28,098 nucleotides of DNA. Source: a virus. Below, piece after piece: positions 7,495-15,693 of this stretch. The notes under the pieces are model-generated. The model was not told the origin of the DNA. It saw only the letters and a program-made list of their open reading frames with translations, and searched no databases. The DNA is taken from positions 1 through 28,098 of the IMG/VR virus record IMGVR_UViG_3300050116_000228. One strand, written 5' to 3'. Position 1 is the stretch's first letter, and every line of letters starts with the position of its first letter. Made by a program: the position numbers and the translations under genes.

Positions 7495-9509
7495 CCGGCG
7501 AGCGCCGCCTCATTCGGCCCGGCGAATTGCTGGCGATGGACCCCGGATCGATTCAGGGCAATCCGGCCGCGTTTTTCTGGCTCTTCGGGCCGAGCACCAA
7601 GCGAAACGAACGCATCGGCAACCTCGCCATCGTCCGGATTAGCGGCCCCCTCGAGTACAAGGGCGGATGGGGCGATAGCTACGAATCGATCGTGAGCCGC
7701 GTCAAGGGGGCCCTCAGCGGCGATGACGTGGTCGACGACCACCGCCGGGACAACGGCTGGCGGCGAGACTACGAGCCGATCGAACACCCGGGGCCCCCGA
7801 GCCACGTCATCGTGCGCGCGGACTCGCCCGGCGGCGTCGTGGCGGGGCTGCACCAGTCGGTGGCCAAGATTCGGCGCATGAGCGCCGCGGCCGGCGTGCC
7901 GATCGTGACGTACGTCGACGAGATGGCGTACTCGGCCATGTACGCGCTCGCGTGCGCCGGCTCGCAGATCGTGCTTCCCCCGTCGGGGTTTCTCGGATCG
8001 GTCGGCGTCATCTCGACGATGGTCGACATGACCGCGTCGGACAAAAAGCAAGGCTACCGCTTCGTGGTTCTGACAAGCGGCGCGCGCAAGGCGGACGGGC
8101 ATCCGCACATGCCCATCAGCGACGAGGCGATCGCCGCCGAGCGTCCGCGCGTGGCCCAGCTTGCGCGGTTCTTCTATGAGGACGTGCGCGAGGCGCGCGG
8201 CCTCTCCATCGCGCGCATCCGCGGGCTCGAAGCGGCGCGCTTCCTTGGCGCCGAAGCGAAGGCCGAAGGGCTCGCCGATGCGGTCATGGGATGGGACGAA
8301 CTGCTCGACACGCTCCTGACCGACGAATCGAAACGAAAGCTTGCGGACGCCGAAGACCCGCCGGCGAAGGCCGGGGCGACGGACAGCGACGGCGACGATG
8401 ACGATTACGATGCTCGATTTGTTCACCATGCTGCGGAGACATACGCCATGAATCTCGGAATTAGCGCGCTCATCAAGCGCACGGAAAAGGCCCTGGCAGA
8501 GGAAAAGGACCCGAAAAAGCTCGCCAAGCTGGCCGCCGAGCTCGAGGCGTTCCAGCGCACGGAAACGTCCATTGCCAAGTACGAAGGCAAAGGCGACGAG
8601 ACCAAGCGCACGGAAAAGAAGGCGGCGGACAAGGACGACAAGGACGACAAGGACGACAAGGACGACAAGGACGACGACGACGACGATTCGGATGACGATT
8701 CGGATGATGACGACGACGAGGAAGAGGAGTCGTCGAGCAAAGCCGATGACGAAGGCGAAAGCGACGAGGACGACGAAGAAGACGAAGACGACGAAGACGA
8801 TGAGGAGGACGAAGAAGACGAGGAAGACGACGAGGAAGAAGAAGACGAGGAAGAGGCCCGCGTCCGCGGCGCTCGTCTTGTCGCTTCGGCTCGTGCACTG
8901 GTCTCGTCGGCCAAGCACGCGGGGAAAAAGCCAGGCCTCGTCAAGGCCCGCGCGCATCTCAAAGCCGTCAACGCCCTCGTCAACCGCTCGAACGCGCTCG
9001 CCGCGAAGTACGCGGGCCTCGTCAAGGCCTGCACCAAAGCGACGGGCAAGAAGAGCCCCCGCGCGATCGCCGGCGCGCTCGAAGCCCTCCAGGCCTCGGC
9101 CAAGTCGACCGAGAAGGTCGCCAAGGACGTCGAGCGCCTGAACGCGAGCCGGCGCAAAGACCGCGTCGACGCCATGCTCAAAGACGCCAGCCGCGCCGGC
9201 AAGGTCACCAAGGCGCAGCTGCCTGCGCTGCGCGCCCAGGGGCAAAAGGATCCGAAATGGTTGCGCGGCTATCTGGACGTCTTGCCCAAGCTGCGCACCC
9301 TGCACGAGGGCGCATCGGTCGGGGTCGACCGCGCGGGCGCCAAGGACGGCGACGGGGGCCGCGCGGAGTTTCTTGACGCGCAGCACATGAGCGCCGACCA
9401 GCGCAAGGTCGTCGAGCAGCTCGCGATCGACAGCGGCAAGTCGTTCGACGAGACCTTTGCCGCCATGCAGAAACGCAACACCGAGAAGACGAACGGAGTC
9501 TCGAAATGA
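7437..9509 (+). CDS. Head maturation protease (S49) fused to scaffold
   Basis: The 690-residue protein joins two functions. Residues about 25-295 form an S49 (SppA/ClpP-fold) peptidase: RADSPGGVVAGL near 127-138, candidate nucleophile Ser166 in DEMAYSAMYALA, and candidate general base Lys218 in TSGARKADGHPH. That is the Ser-Lys pair of this family. Residues 338-690 form a helical, Lys/Ala-rich scaffold interrupted by a hyperacidic run at 397-473. The C-terminus (SADQRKVVEQLAIDSGKSFDETF) resembles the end of Mu-like protein I. The protease would process scaffold and capsid proteins during head assembly. The start is uncertain. ATG 7437 overlaps the kinase gene, and ATG 7536 would lose the RPGELLAMDP segment, which looks like part of the domain. 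The stop overlaps the next start (ATGA). Confidence 0.86.
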   Translation: MDSDLRRAPNEGRSRAEVLTGERRLIRPGELLAMDPGSIQGNPAAFFWLFGPSTKRNERIGNLAIVRISGPLEYKGGWGDSYESIVSRVKGALSGDDVVDDHRRDNGWRRDYEPIEHPGPPSHVIVRADSPGGVVAGLHQSVAKIRRMSAAAGVPIVTYVDEMAYSAMYALACAGSQIVLPPSGFLGSVGVISTMVDMTASDKKQGYRFVVLTSGARKADGHPHMPISDEAIAAERPRVAQLARFFYEDVREARGLSIARIRGLEAARFLGAEAKAEGLADAVMGWDELLDTLLTDESKRKLADAEDPPAKAGATDSDGDDDDYDARFVHHAAETYAMNLGISALIKRTEKALAEEKDPKKLAKLAAELEAFQRTETSIAKYEGKGDETKRTEKKAADKDDKDDKDDKDDKDDDDDDSDDDSDDDDDEEEESSSKADDEGESDEDDEEDEDDEDDEEDEEDEEDDEEEEDEEEARVRGARLVASARALVSSAKHAGKKPGLVKARAHLKAVNALVNRSNALAAKYAGLVKACTKATGKKSPRAIAGALEALQASAKSTEKVAKDVERLNASRRKDRVDAMLKDASRAGKVTKAQLPALRAQGQKDPKWLRGYLDVLPKLRTLHEGASVGVDRAGAKDGDGGRAEFLDAQHMSADQRKVVEQLAIDSGKSFDETFAAMQKRNTEKTNGVSK
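8448..9509 (+). CDS. Nested scaffold protein from internal start (putative)
   Basis: An in-frame ATG at 8448 (residue 338 of the protease-scaffold) is preceded by CGGAGA at 8434-8439, eight bases upstream, which is a good Shine-Dalgarno at good spacing. It lies exactly where the peptidase domain ends and the scaffold begins (MNLGISALIKRTEKALAEE). Translation from here would give a 353-residue scaffold without protease. Phage Mu (I/Z) and lambda (C/Nu3) are known to make scaffold this way. Its existence here is inferred from the start signal and domain boundary. Confidence 0.5.
   Translation: MNLGISALIKRTEKALAEEKDPKKLAKLAAELEAFQRTETSIAKYEGKGDETKRTEKKAADKDDKDDKDDKDDKDDDDDDSDDDSDDDDDEEEESSSKADDEGESDEDDEEDEDDEDDEEDEEDEEDDEEEEDEEEARVRGARLVASARALVSSAKHAGKKPGLVKARAHLKAVNALVNRSNALAAKYAGLVKACTKATGKKSPRAIAGALEALQASAKSTEKVAKDVERLNASRRKDRVDAMLKDASRAGKVTKAQLPALRAQGQKDPKWLRGYLDVLPKLRTLHEGASVGVDRAGAKDGDGGRAEFLDAQHMSADQRKVVEQLAIDSGKSFDETFAAMQKRNTEKTNGVSK
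8631..8675 (+). repeat. Five tandem 9-base repeats in acidic linker
   Basis: The unit AAGGACGAC occurs five times in perfect tandem and encodes Lys-Asp-Asp. It opens a longer low-complexity stretch of GAC, GAA and GAG codons (about 8625-8855) that encodes a run of nearly 80 mostly acidic residues. The unit length keeps the frame, so slippage would change the linker length without breaking the gene. Confidence 0.9.
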
Positions 9510-10372
9510 CCGCTGCGATCATCGACGTCATCAGCGACAAGATGGGCGATCCGAACACGCCCCCGCCCCCGCTCTACGGATTGCCCGTCGCGGCCAACGT
9601 GCAGATCTTCGGCGGCACGTTCGCGGCGAACGACGTCAACGGCCGGGCGGTCCCGTGCACGTCCGCCGCGGCCTTGCAGCTCTGGGGACGCGTCGAGCGG
9701 CAGATCAATAACCTGACGACGAATACGCCGTGGGGCGCCGCCGGATCGCAAAATGTCCTTATTGCCCCCGGCGCGTACTACTTCTCGAGCGACGGCACGG
9801 TCACGGCGGGCATGATTGGGCAGGCCGTCTTCGCGCTCGACGACAATACCGTCACGACCAACCCGACCAAGACGGGCGTCACCTACTGGCTGCCGTACGC
9901 CGGCTACGTGGTGCCCCCGGCCGTGGGCGACTTCGGATTCACGCCGAACAACGCGACCAAGGTACCGGTGTTCGTCGGCGCGCAATCGCCGACGAGCGTC
10001 GTGCTTCACGCGACGATCGACATCCCGCTTGCGACGATGCAAGCGCTCACGAGCGGTACGGCGTTCAACGTCGGCCCGGTGCTCCCGGCCAACGCCCGGG
10101 TCCTCTCCACGGCCGTCAACGTGATTACGGTCCTGGCGGGCAACACGTCCGACGTCATCACGCTGCAAGGCGGCACGGACGCGGCGGGCACGCTCATCGC
10201 TTCGACGACCGTCTTCACGGGCGCGGCGGCCATCATCCAAACGCCCGGGTCCAATCCGTACGCCACCCGCGGCGGCACGCAGCTCAAGGCCACGATCACC
10301 GGCGGCACGGCGCTCAGCAACCTGACGACCGGCCACCTTTCGATCGACGTCTTCTATTCGATCACCCCGTAA
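9506..10372 (+). CDS. Capsid decoration-like protein
   Basis: The 288-residue protein lies between protease and major capsid protein, where Mu-like phages often carry a cement or decoration protein. Its N-terminal half (VAANVQIFGGTFAANDVNGRAVP; then MIGQAVFALDDNTVTT and YAGYVVPPAVGDFG) recalls DUF2190-type cement proteins. The C-terminal half, from about residue 165, is rich in Thr, Val and Gly and looks like an added beta-sandwich domain that could project from the capsid. It starts at an ATG overlapping the protease stop. The role is assigned from position and pattern; a head fibre protein is the main alternative. Confidence 0.65.
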   Translation: MTAAIIDVISDKMGDPNTPPPPLYGLPVAANVQIFGGTFAANDVNGRAVPCTSAAALQLWGRVERQINNLTTNTPWGAAGSQNVLIAPGAYYFSSDGTVTAGMIGQAVFALDDNTVTTNPTKTGVTYWLPYAGYVVPPAVGDFGFTPNNATKVPVFVGAQSPTSVVLHATIDIPLATMQALTSGTAFNVGPVLPANARVLSTAVNVITVLAGNTSDVITLQGGTDAAGTLIASTTVFTGAAAIIQTPGSNPYATRGGTQLKATITGGTALSNLTTGHLSIDVFYSITP

Positions 10373-10419
10373 CGGGCATACCGCCCACTCGCCCGATTAC
10401 AGGAAAGACAAGCGATATC

Positions 10420-11469
10420 ATGCTGATAACCCCCAATAATCTGAGTTACTTGTTCACGGCCATCGAGACCCGATACGGCCTCGCGTACTCGATGCCCGAA
10501 CTCGTGTATCCGCGCATCGCAACGACCTACCCGGTGGGCACCGAGCAGTGGGTCTCGGCCTGGATCGGCATGACCGCAAAGCTGCGCGAGTGGGTCGGCT
10601 CGCGCGTCGTGCGCACGCCCGCGCCGCAGACGTACCTGGTGCCCATCAAGCTCTTCGAAAAGACCGACGGCGTCGACAAGTTCAAGGTGCTCGACGACAC
10701 GTGGGGCGTGTATTTCCCCGTCGTCGCGAATCTCGGCATTCAGGCTGCCAAGTGGCCCGACTACCAGATGCGCGACCTCCTCCAAAATCAAGGCTCGTGG
10801 ACGGGGCCGTTTCAGCTCGGCACCGACGGCCTCACGCACTGGAACACGGCGCATCCCGTCGACTACTACGACGCGTCGAAGGGGACGTACCCGAACGACT
10901 ACACGAGCGGCGGCGTCACGATCAACGGGACGCTGATCGGCGGCGCCTTGAGCGCCAACGGCTTCGCCACGGTCTGCGAAGACATGGGCCGGCGCAAGAA
11001 CGAATCGGGAGAGTCGCAGGACGTCGAGCCCGATTTGACGCTCGCGCCCAACATGCTGAAGCTGCCGTTCATGACGATCCTGAACGCCCAGTTTATCGGT
11101 CTTCCGGTCATCGGCACGCTGGGCACGGGCACGGTCCCGACGGCGGGCGGTACCGCGAACGCCAACGCGCCGCTCGTCGGCTCGACGGAAAACGCGCTGA
11201 AGGGCTGGACCGATCTCAAGATCTGGAAAGACATCGGCGGAAGCGGCAGCATCGGCGGCGGCACGTGGGACCAAGTCTGGTACGTGCTCGACACGACCAA
11301 GCCGATCAAGCCGTTCTCGTGGCTCTTGCGCATGGCTCCGGCGTTCGCGTTCCTGATCGCGCCGACGGACGCCGTAGTATTCAATACGCACCAGTTCCTC
11401 TACGGCGTGGAGGCCCGGGGCTCGGCCGCGTGGGCGCTGCCGTTCCTGGGGTCGCGCAGCGGACCCTGA
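10420..11469 (+). CDS. Major capsid protein, Mu gpT-like
   Basis: The 349-residue protein follows the Mu gpT pattern from its first residues (MLITPNNLSYLFTAIETRYG). It continues with WIGMTAKLREWVGSRVV, KLFEKTDGVDKFKVLDDTWGVYFP, the AAKWPDYQMRDLL helix, and DGLTHWNTAHPVDYY, which corresponds to the DGQNFF...HPV region of gpT. It ends with a conserved QFLYGVEARGSAAW. It would form the HK97-fold capsid shell. The ATG at 10420 has AGGAAAG about 12 bases upstream, a somewhat long spacing. The open frame extends far upstream through the decoration gene but shows no domain there. An unusual 47-base gap precedes it in an otherwise closed operon. Confidence 0.9.
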   Translation: MLITPNNLSYLFTAIETRYGLAYSMPELVYPRIATTYPVGTEQWVSAWIGMTAKLREWVGSRVVRTPAPQTYLVPIKLFEKTDGVDKFKVLDDTWGVYFPVVANLGIQAAKWPDYQMRDLLQNQGSWTGPFQLGTDGLTHWNTAHPVDYYDASKGTYPNDYTSGGVTINGTLIGGALSANGFATVCEDMGRRKNESGESQDVEPDLTLAPNMLKLPFMTILNAQFIGLPVIGTLGTGTVPTAGGTANANAPLVGSTENALKGWTDLKIWKDIGGSGSIGGGTWDQVWYVLDTTKPIKPFSWLLRMAPAFAFLIAPTDAVVFNTHQFLYGVEARGSAAWALPFLGSRSGP

Positions 11470-11479
11470 AGAGAGCGCT

Positions 11480-11767
11480 ATGAGCTGGCACTCCTTTATC
11501 GGCCGGACGTTTCAGTACGCTGGGGCGGCCGGCACCGTCACCCTATCGGACGGCGAGATCGTCTACATGGTCGTCGTTTACTCGACGGGCGGTGGTAGCT
11601 GGACGATGTTTGGCGGCCCATCGATTCCGGTGGTCGCGACGGCGGCGCCGCAAAATTACCAGTTCGATCACACGCTCTTCGTCGCGCCGTGGGGCGGATC
11701 GAACACGCTCGTTTTCACCGGAACGAACCACTATTTTGTCAACACGATCCGTAGCGGGAACGTGTAG
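11480..11767 (+). CDS. Small uncharacterised structural protein
   Basis: The 95-residue product is almost entirely beta-prone (GTVTLSDGEIVYMVVVYSTGG; NTLVFTGTNHYFVNTI) with few charged residues. This suggests a small beta-sandwich or a capsid-associated protein. GAAGAGAG precedes the ATG. It sits between the capsid and the gp36-like neck protein. I recognise no family. A minor decoration protein is plausible from position only. Confidence 0.65.
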   Translation: MSWHSFIGRTFQYAGAAGTVTLSDGEIVYMVVVYSTGGGSWTMFGGPSIPVVATAAPQNYQFDHTLFVAPWGGSNTLVFTGTNHYFVNTIRSGNV

Positions 11768-11769
11768 CC

Positions 11770-12207
11770 GTGGCCTATTGCGCCGGCCAAGACCTCCTCA
11801 ACCTCGCGCTGCCGATTCCGGCGCTCTCGCCGCTGGTACAGGCGCAAGTCGCCGCGGTCTGCCAAGCCGAGAGCGACGTCGCGGACGGATATTTCCGCGG
11901 CCGGTGGGGCTACTCGGCCGTGCCGCTGCTGGCGTGGGACACGTCCGTCACGTTCGCCGTGGCGCGCCGCGCGGCCTTCTCGCTCATGCGCGTCCGGGGG
12001 CTGAAGCCCGACGGCGCGGATTGGAAGCTTTTCGAGAGCGTCCACACGGAAGCCACGGCGTGGCTCGACAAGGTGCAGCGGCAGCAAGCCCACCCGCTCG
12101 TGATTCTCGCCAACGGCAGCGCGCCGGGCGGGGCCCAGCCCATCGTGATTTCGAGCAGTGTCGTGAACCTGAGCAACGGCTGCCGCGCCCCTACCCGAGG
12201 TTGGTGA
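11770..12207 (+). CDS. Mu gp36-like head-tail connector (DUF1320)
   Basis: The 145-residue protein has the DUF1320 layout: an N-terminal MAYCAGQDLLNLALP, a helical AQVAAVCQAESDVADGYFRGRWGY segment in which the Asp/Tyr/Arg pattern of the family is visible, a VARRAAFSLMRVRG helix, and a final ATAWLDKVQRQQAHPL. Mu gp36 and related proteins act at the head-tail joining interface. It starts with GTG two bases after the previous stop. The last 30 residues (VISSSVVNLSNG...) look like an extra beta tail. Confidence 0.78.
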   Translation: MAYCAGQDLLNLALPIPALSPLVQAQVAAVCQAESDVADGYFRGRWGYSAVPLLAWDTSVTFAVARRAAFSLMRVRGLKPDGADWKLFESVHTEATAWLDKVQRQQAHPLVILANGSAPGGAQPIVISSSVVNLSNGCRAPTRGW

Positions 12208-12208
12208 C

Positions 12209-12694
12209 GTGGTCTCGCCCGAAGCCGCCGCCGCCGCCATGCAGTCCGCGGCGCGCGCCCTTCGCGAGCTCGCCGGCGTGCCCGCCGCGGCCTCGCGCGA
12301 AGCGAGCGAGTCGATCGCGAAGCTCATCGACCGGCAGTTCGCGACGGGCACCGACCCGTACGGAAAGCCTTGGAAGCCGCTTGCGCCGAGCACCATCAAG
12401 CGCAAGGGCAACGCTCGGATCAACGTCGACACGGAGAATCTCTGGAAGGGCGTCCAGGTCGCGCCGCTGCCAGGCGCCGGCGTGAGCGTGACCTTCGCCG
12501 ACGACTATGCGGCCTACGTGCAGACTGTCCGGCCCGTGCTCCCTAACCGGGGCGTGCCCAAGCCGTGGGCCGCCGCCATCGCGGACGCGGTCGGTCACGC
12601 GAAAGCGCGCTGGGCGGCCAAGGCGGGCGCTACGTTGGCCGAGGGCGACGCAGAGCACGACCGCACGCAATTCACGGACCTGGCGGCCGAATGA
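12209..12694 (+). CDS. Phage virion morphogenesis protein, gpG/gpS-like
   Basis: The 161-residue protein carries the signature segment DPYGKPWKPLAPSTIKRKG (residues 49-67), preceded by an IAKLIDRQFATG helix. This is the mark of the P2 gpS / Mu gpG tail-completion family. Such proteins act in joining tail to head or in completing the tail. In Mu the homologue lies upstream, next to gpF; here it comes after gp36. It starts with GTG one base after the previous stop. Its own stop overlaps the next ATG. Confidence 0.82.
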   Translation: MVSPEAAAAAMQSAARALRELAGVPAAASREASESIAKLIDRQFATGTDPYGKPWKPLAPSTIKRKGNARINVDTENLWKGVQVAPLPGAGVSVTFADDYAAYVQTVRPVLPNRGVPKPWAAAIADAVGHAKARWAAKAGATLAEGDAEHDRTQFTDLAAE

Positions 12695-13248
12695 GTGATC
12701 TGCCCGGCGTCATCGATGCGCTCGGGAGCGCGATCGCCCAAGTCATCGAGAACGCGCAGCTTCGCCCGCTCAACGACGGCGCCGTGCTCTTCGGCCGGCA
12801 GTTCGTCGACGACACCCGGGCGCCCAACTCGATCGTCTTCGTGCCTACGGGCGGCACGTTCGGCCCGCCCAAAGCCACGGCGGACCCGAGCGGATCCGCG
12901 ACCCCCGCGCGCCGGCTCGCCCGGCCGCTCTGGACCGAGTCCACGGATTTCGACGTGCACGTCTGGGGCGCGGCGACGCCGAGCGTGTTCGCCGACGACT
13001 TCCGCGTGACGCAGCGGCTCTACCAATGCGTGCTCGTGGCGTGCTTTCAGCTCGCAACCACGCAGGTCAAGCCGGGGCGCTTCGCGTGGGTGAGCCAATC
13101 GGCCCAAGCGCCGCAGCGCGACGCGCTCGGTCAGTACGTCGTCTTTCAGCTCACGCTCAGTTCCGTCGTGACCGACCTCGGCGTCAACTTCGCGCCGGCC
13201 GGCACGCACATCGTCCCGACACTCAACAGCCTTACGAATACGCCGTAG
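12691..13248 (+). CDS. Probable tail terminator / Mu gp37-like neck protein
   Basis: The 185-residue protein starts at an ATG overlapping the gpG-like stop (ATGA). It contains an N-terminal helix (VIDALGSAIAQVIENAQ), the strand SIVFVPTGG, a WTESTDFDVHVWGA strand, and a helix RLYQCVLVACFQLA. This alternation is expected of tail terminator folds such as lambda gpU and Mu gp37 (DUF1834). The place just before the sheath gene supports that role, which is to cap the tube and sheath at the neck. The family match is by pattern and position, not by a decisive motif. Confidence 0.62.
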   Translation: MSDLPGVIDALGSAIAQVIENAQLRPLNDGAVLFGRQFVDDTRAPNSIVFVPTGGTFGPPKATADPSGSATPARRLARPLWTESTDFDVHVWGAATPSVFADDFRVTQRLYQCVLVACFQLATTQVKPGRFAWVSQSAQAPQRDALGQYVVFQLTLSSVVTDLGVNFAPAGTHIVPTLNSLTNTP

Positions 13249-13263
13249 AGAGGGAATACACGA

Positions 13264-14784
13264 ATGGGTGTCAATGGATACGCGTCTTTGACGCTCGCGG
13301 ACAATCAGGGATCGGCCATCGTCGTGCCGGGCGTGGCCGTCCAGCTCCTGCTCGGATGCGCCTCGGCCGGCACGGTCAATCAGATCGTGGCCACGCGATC
13401 GCCCACGACGCTCGGTAACACGTTCGCCTGGGGGCCGCTGCCCGAAGCCTCGGCGCTCACGTGCTTGGGCGGCGGCGTGGCGCTCGCGTGCCGCGTGCCG
13501 ACGGTCACCGCGGGCAGCAAGACGGCCGTCACGTTCACCGGGACGGGTACGTCGGTCATTACCCTCACGGGCACGCCGTTCGACACGTACTACCTCAAGT
13601 TTACGGTGGTGCTCGGAGGCACCATCGCCGCGGGGCCGATCAATTTCACGATCTCGCTCGACGGGGGGCGCACGCAATCGCCTGTGCAGGCGCTCGGCGT
13701 GGCCACGACCTACGTCATTCCGGGCACGGGCCTCACGCTCAACTTTGCGGCCGGCACGCTCGTCACGGGCGACGTGGCGCAAGCGTCGACCGTCGAGCCG
13801 CTCTGGAACGACGCGGGCATCCTCGCCGCGCTCTCGGCGTACGCGGCGAGCCCCGTCGCGCAGAATCCCCTCGGTTCGATCCACATCGTGGGCGGCGCGG
13901 TGGCGGGCGGCGCGGCGGGCGCGGACGCAACCGCCATCGGCGCGGCGCTCGAGGCCGCCGCCGTCAATCTGGGCTTACCGCTCTACAACGCGGCGATCCT
14001 CAGCGCACGCGACGCGTCGCCCCCGGTGGCCTGGGGCGGTACGGGCGAGACGCAGGCGGTCTGGATGGCCGCGCTTGAAACCAGCTACTCGGCCGTCGCG
14101 CAGAAGCGCATCGCGGCTGTGGCCGCGTATCACAACATCACGAGCGCGCTGGTCAACCCCCTCGGGATGTCCCCGCGCTTCCGGCGCTCGGACGCGTGGG
14201 TTGTGGCGCAGCGCACGGTGCAGATCCAACCGCAACGCAGCTGGGGCCGCGTGCTCGACGGGCCGCTCGCCTCGATCGTGATTGACCCGGTCAACGATCC
14301 GATCGACGGCTTCATTTACCAGAACGACGCTCTGTTTGCGCCGGCGGGCCTAGGCGATTTCCGCTTCGTCACGACCACGACGCGGGCATACAAGCAAGGC
14401 GTCTACATCCGCACGGCGAATACGATGGCCGCGACGGGCTCGCAGTACAGCTCCTGGCCGCTCATCGACGTTGCGAACTTCGCGAGCGTCGTCATGATTC
14501 AGGAGGGGCAGAATCAAATCAACAACAACGTCCGGCTGCTGCTCAACGGCACGCTCGATCCGCGCGACGCCGCGCAAATCGCCGCGGGCGTCCAAGCGCA
14601 ATTCACCGCGCAGATGACCTCCCAGCAGATGATCTCGTCCTCCACCGTGATCGTGGACACAACGAACAACGTGCAAATAACCGGCATCATTCTGCTCTAC
14701 GGCACGCTCGTCGCGCGCGGCGTCGTGCTCCAGGTCAACGCGACCTTAGCGTACAATAACCCGAACATCGCGCAGGCGGCCTGA
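13264..14784 (+). CDS. Tail sheath protein, DUF2586/gpL-like
   Basis: The 506-residue protein is followed at once by the tube gene, the standard order of contractile tails. Its C-terminal half holds sheath-like features. GFIYQNDALFAPAGLGDFRF is followed by YKQGVYIRTANTMAATGSQY and SSWPLIDVANFASVVM. This matches the GVYiT.A.mma..GSDY and rRVvD pattern of Mu-like sheath proteins. The N-terminal half includes a beta-rich insertion (about residues 80-175) that may decorate the sheath surface. The sheath contracts to drive the tube into the host. It starts with ATG after GAGAGGGAA. Confidence 0.8.
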   Translation: MGVNGYASLTLADNQGSAIVVPGVAVQLLLGCASAGTVNQIVATRSPTTLGNTFAWGPLPEASALTCLGGGVALACRVPTVTAGSKTAVTFTGTGTSVITLTGTPFDTYYLKFTVVLGGTIAAGPINFTISLDGGRTQSPVQALGVATTYVIPGTGLTLNFAAGTLVTGDVAQASTVEPLWNDAGILAALSAYAASPVAQNPLGSIHIVGGAVAGGAAGADATAIGAALEAAAVNLGLPLYNAAILSARDASPPVAWGGTGETQAVWMAALETSYSAVAQKRIAAVAAYHNITSALVNPLGMSPRFRRSDAWVVAQRTVQIQPQRSWGRVLDGPLASIVIDPVNDPIDGFIYQNDALFAPAGLGDFRFVTTTTRAYKQGVYIRTANTMAATGSQYSSWPLIDVANFASVVMIQEGQNQINNNVRLLLNGTLDPRDAAQIAAGVQAQFTAQMTSQQMISSSTVIVDTTNNVQITGIILLYGTLVARGVVLQVNATLAYNNPNIAQAA

Positions 14785-15311
14785 TGGCGAATAACTTCAA
14801 TATCGGATCGCTCACCGGGGCGCTCGGCGCGCCGATCCTCTACCCGCTCATCAACGGGTTTCGTCCGAGCTGGGCGAGCATCGAGTTTCAGTGGGGCTCG
14901 ACCATCAATTACGCGCTCCAGAGCATCGACTACAAAGCCGTGCGCACACGCAAAAAGACGCGCGGCACCAACGTCGACCCGTTCAGCAAGACGCGTGGCT
15001 CGGCGGACTACGATTGCAAAATCAAGGTGCTGCTGAGCGAGTCGGACGCGTTCATGGCGCAGCTCGCGCAGCAAGATCCGACGGGCCAGGGCGCGTACGG
15101 CGACGTCTTTTTCATGGTCACCGTGAAGTACGCCGAGCCGAGTATGGCCATCATCACGGACACGATCCTTGGCTGCACGATTGACAGCATCGAGCAATCC
15201 TCGTCCGAGGGCGTCGAGGACATCGTGCGCGAGCACGAGCTTTCGCCGCTGCTCATCTTGCACAACGGCCGGCGCATGTCGTCGCAATTGCTCGGCGCGC
15301 CGCAATACTGA
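14784..15311 (+). CDS. Tail tube protein
   Basis: The 175-residue protein follows the sheath with a TGATG overlap and precedes the assembly chaperone and tape measure. Its content is mostly beta-strand. KTRGTNVDPFSKTRGSADY and a later PLLILHNGRRM fit a simple beta-barrel that stacks as hexameric rings. The order sheath, tube, chaperone, tape measure is the strongest evidence. No catalytic motif is present or expected. Length is usual for tube proteins of contractile phages. Confidence 0.78.
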   Translation: MANNFNIGSLTGALGAPILYPLINGFRPSWASIEFQWGSTINYALQSIDYKAVRTRKKTRGTNVDPFSKTRGSADYDCKIKVLLSESDAFMAQLAQQDPTGQGAYGDVFFMVTVKYAEPSMAIITDTILGCTIDSIEQSSSEGVEDIVREHELSPLLILHNGRRMSSQLLGAPQY

Positions 15312-15345
15312 TATTTCCCCGCGGGGGGAGTGAGAGAACGAACCG

Positions 15346-15693
15346 ATGGGCGATCCGATTCCGTACCCGAGCGAAGAATTCGACGCGATGCTCGTGGAGC
15401 TCGAGGCCAAGCACAAGCGCATCGGCATCGTAGAGCATCCAGACGATAAAAGTCTTGTCGTTGTCCTAAGGAAAATGAGCCGAGCCGAATTTACAATGTT
15501 CTCAGACTCCCTGAATAACCCGCAACGCGCCGGGCGGGCCGTCGAGGCCGTGCTCCGCCAGACGTGCGTGTACCCCGAGGGCAAGACGGCGCTCGAGGCG
15601 CTCATGGACGATTGGACCGGCGTGACGGCCGCGGTGCAGCCGACGATTATGCGGCTGGCAGGGATGGTGGGCGTCGAGCACGCAAAAGTCTAA
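15346..15693 (+). CDS. Tail assembly chaperone, short form
   Basis: The 115-residue product is read in the zero frame and ends at TAA 15691. It begins MGDPIPYPSEEFDAMLVELEA and contains VVVLRKMSRAEFTMFSD and VLRQTCVYPEGKTALEALMDDW, the pattern of short tail assembly chaperones (lambda gpG, Mu gp41 type). These coat the tape measure protein before tube assembly. The gene lies between tube and tape measure, as expected. A GGGGGGAGTGAG stretch precedes the ATG. Its codons around 15430-15510 are less GC-rich than its neighbours. Confidence 0.78.
   Translation: MGDPIPYPSEEFDAMLVELEAKHKRIGIVEHPDDKSLVVVLRKMSRAEFTMFSDSLNNPQRAGRAVEAVLRQTCVYPEGKTALEALMDDWTGVTAAVQPTIMRLAGMVGVEHAKV

Noticed and set aside
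8625-8855. Repetitive block taken as a possible CRISPR or satellite
   Set aside because: It is a reading-frame-preserving codon repeat encoding an acidic linker, without spacers.
15316-15325. CCCCGCGGGG palindrome before the chaperone gene
   Set aside because: The stem would be three bases with a CGCG loop, too weak for a terminator, and there is no T run. The following GGGGGGAG more likely serves as ribosome site.
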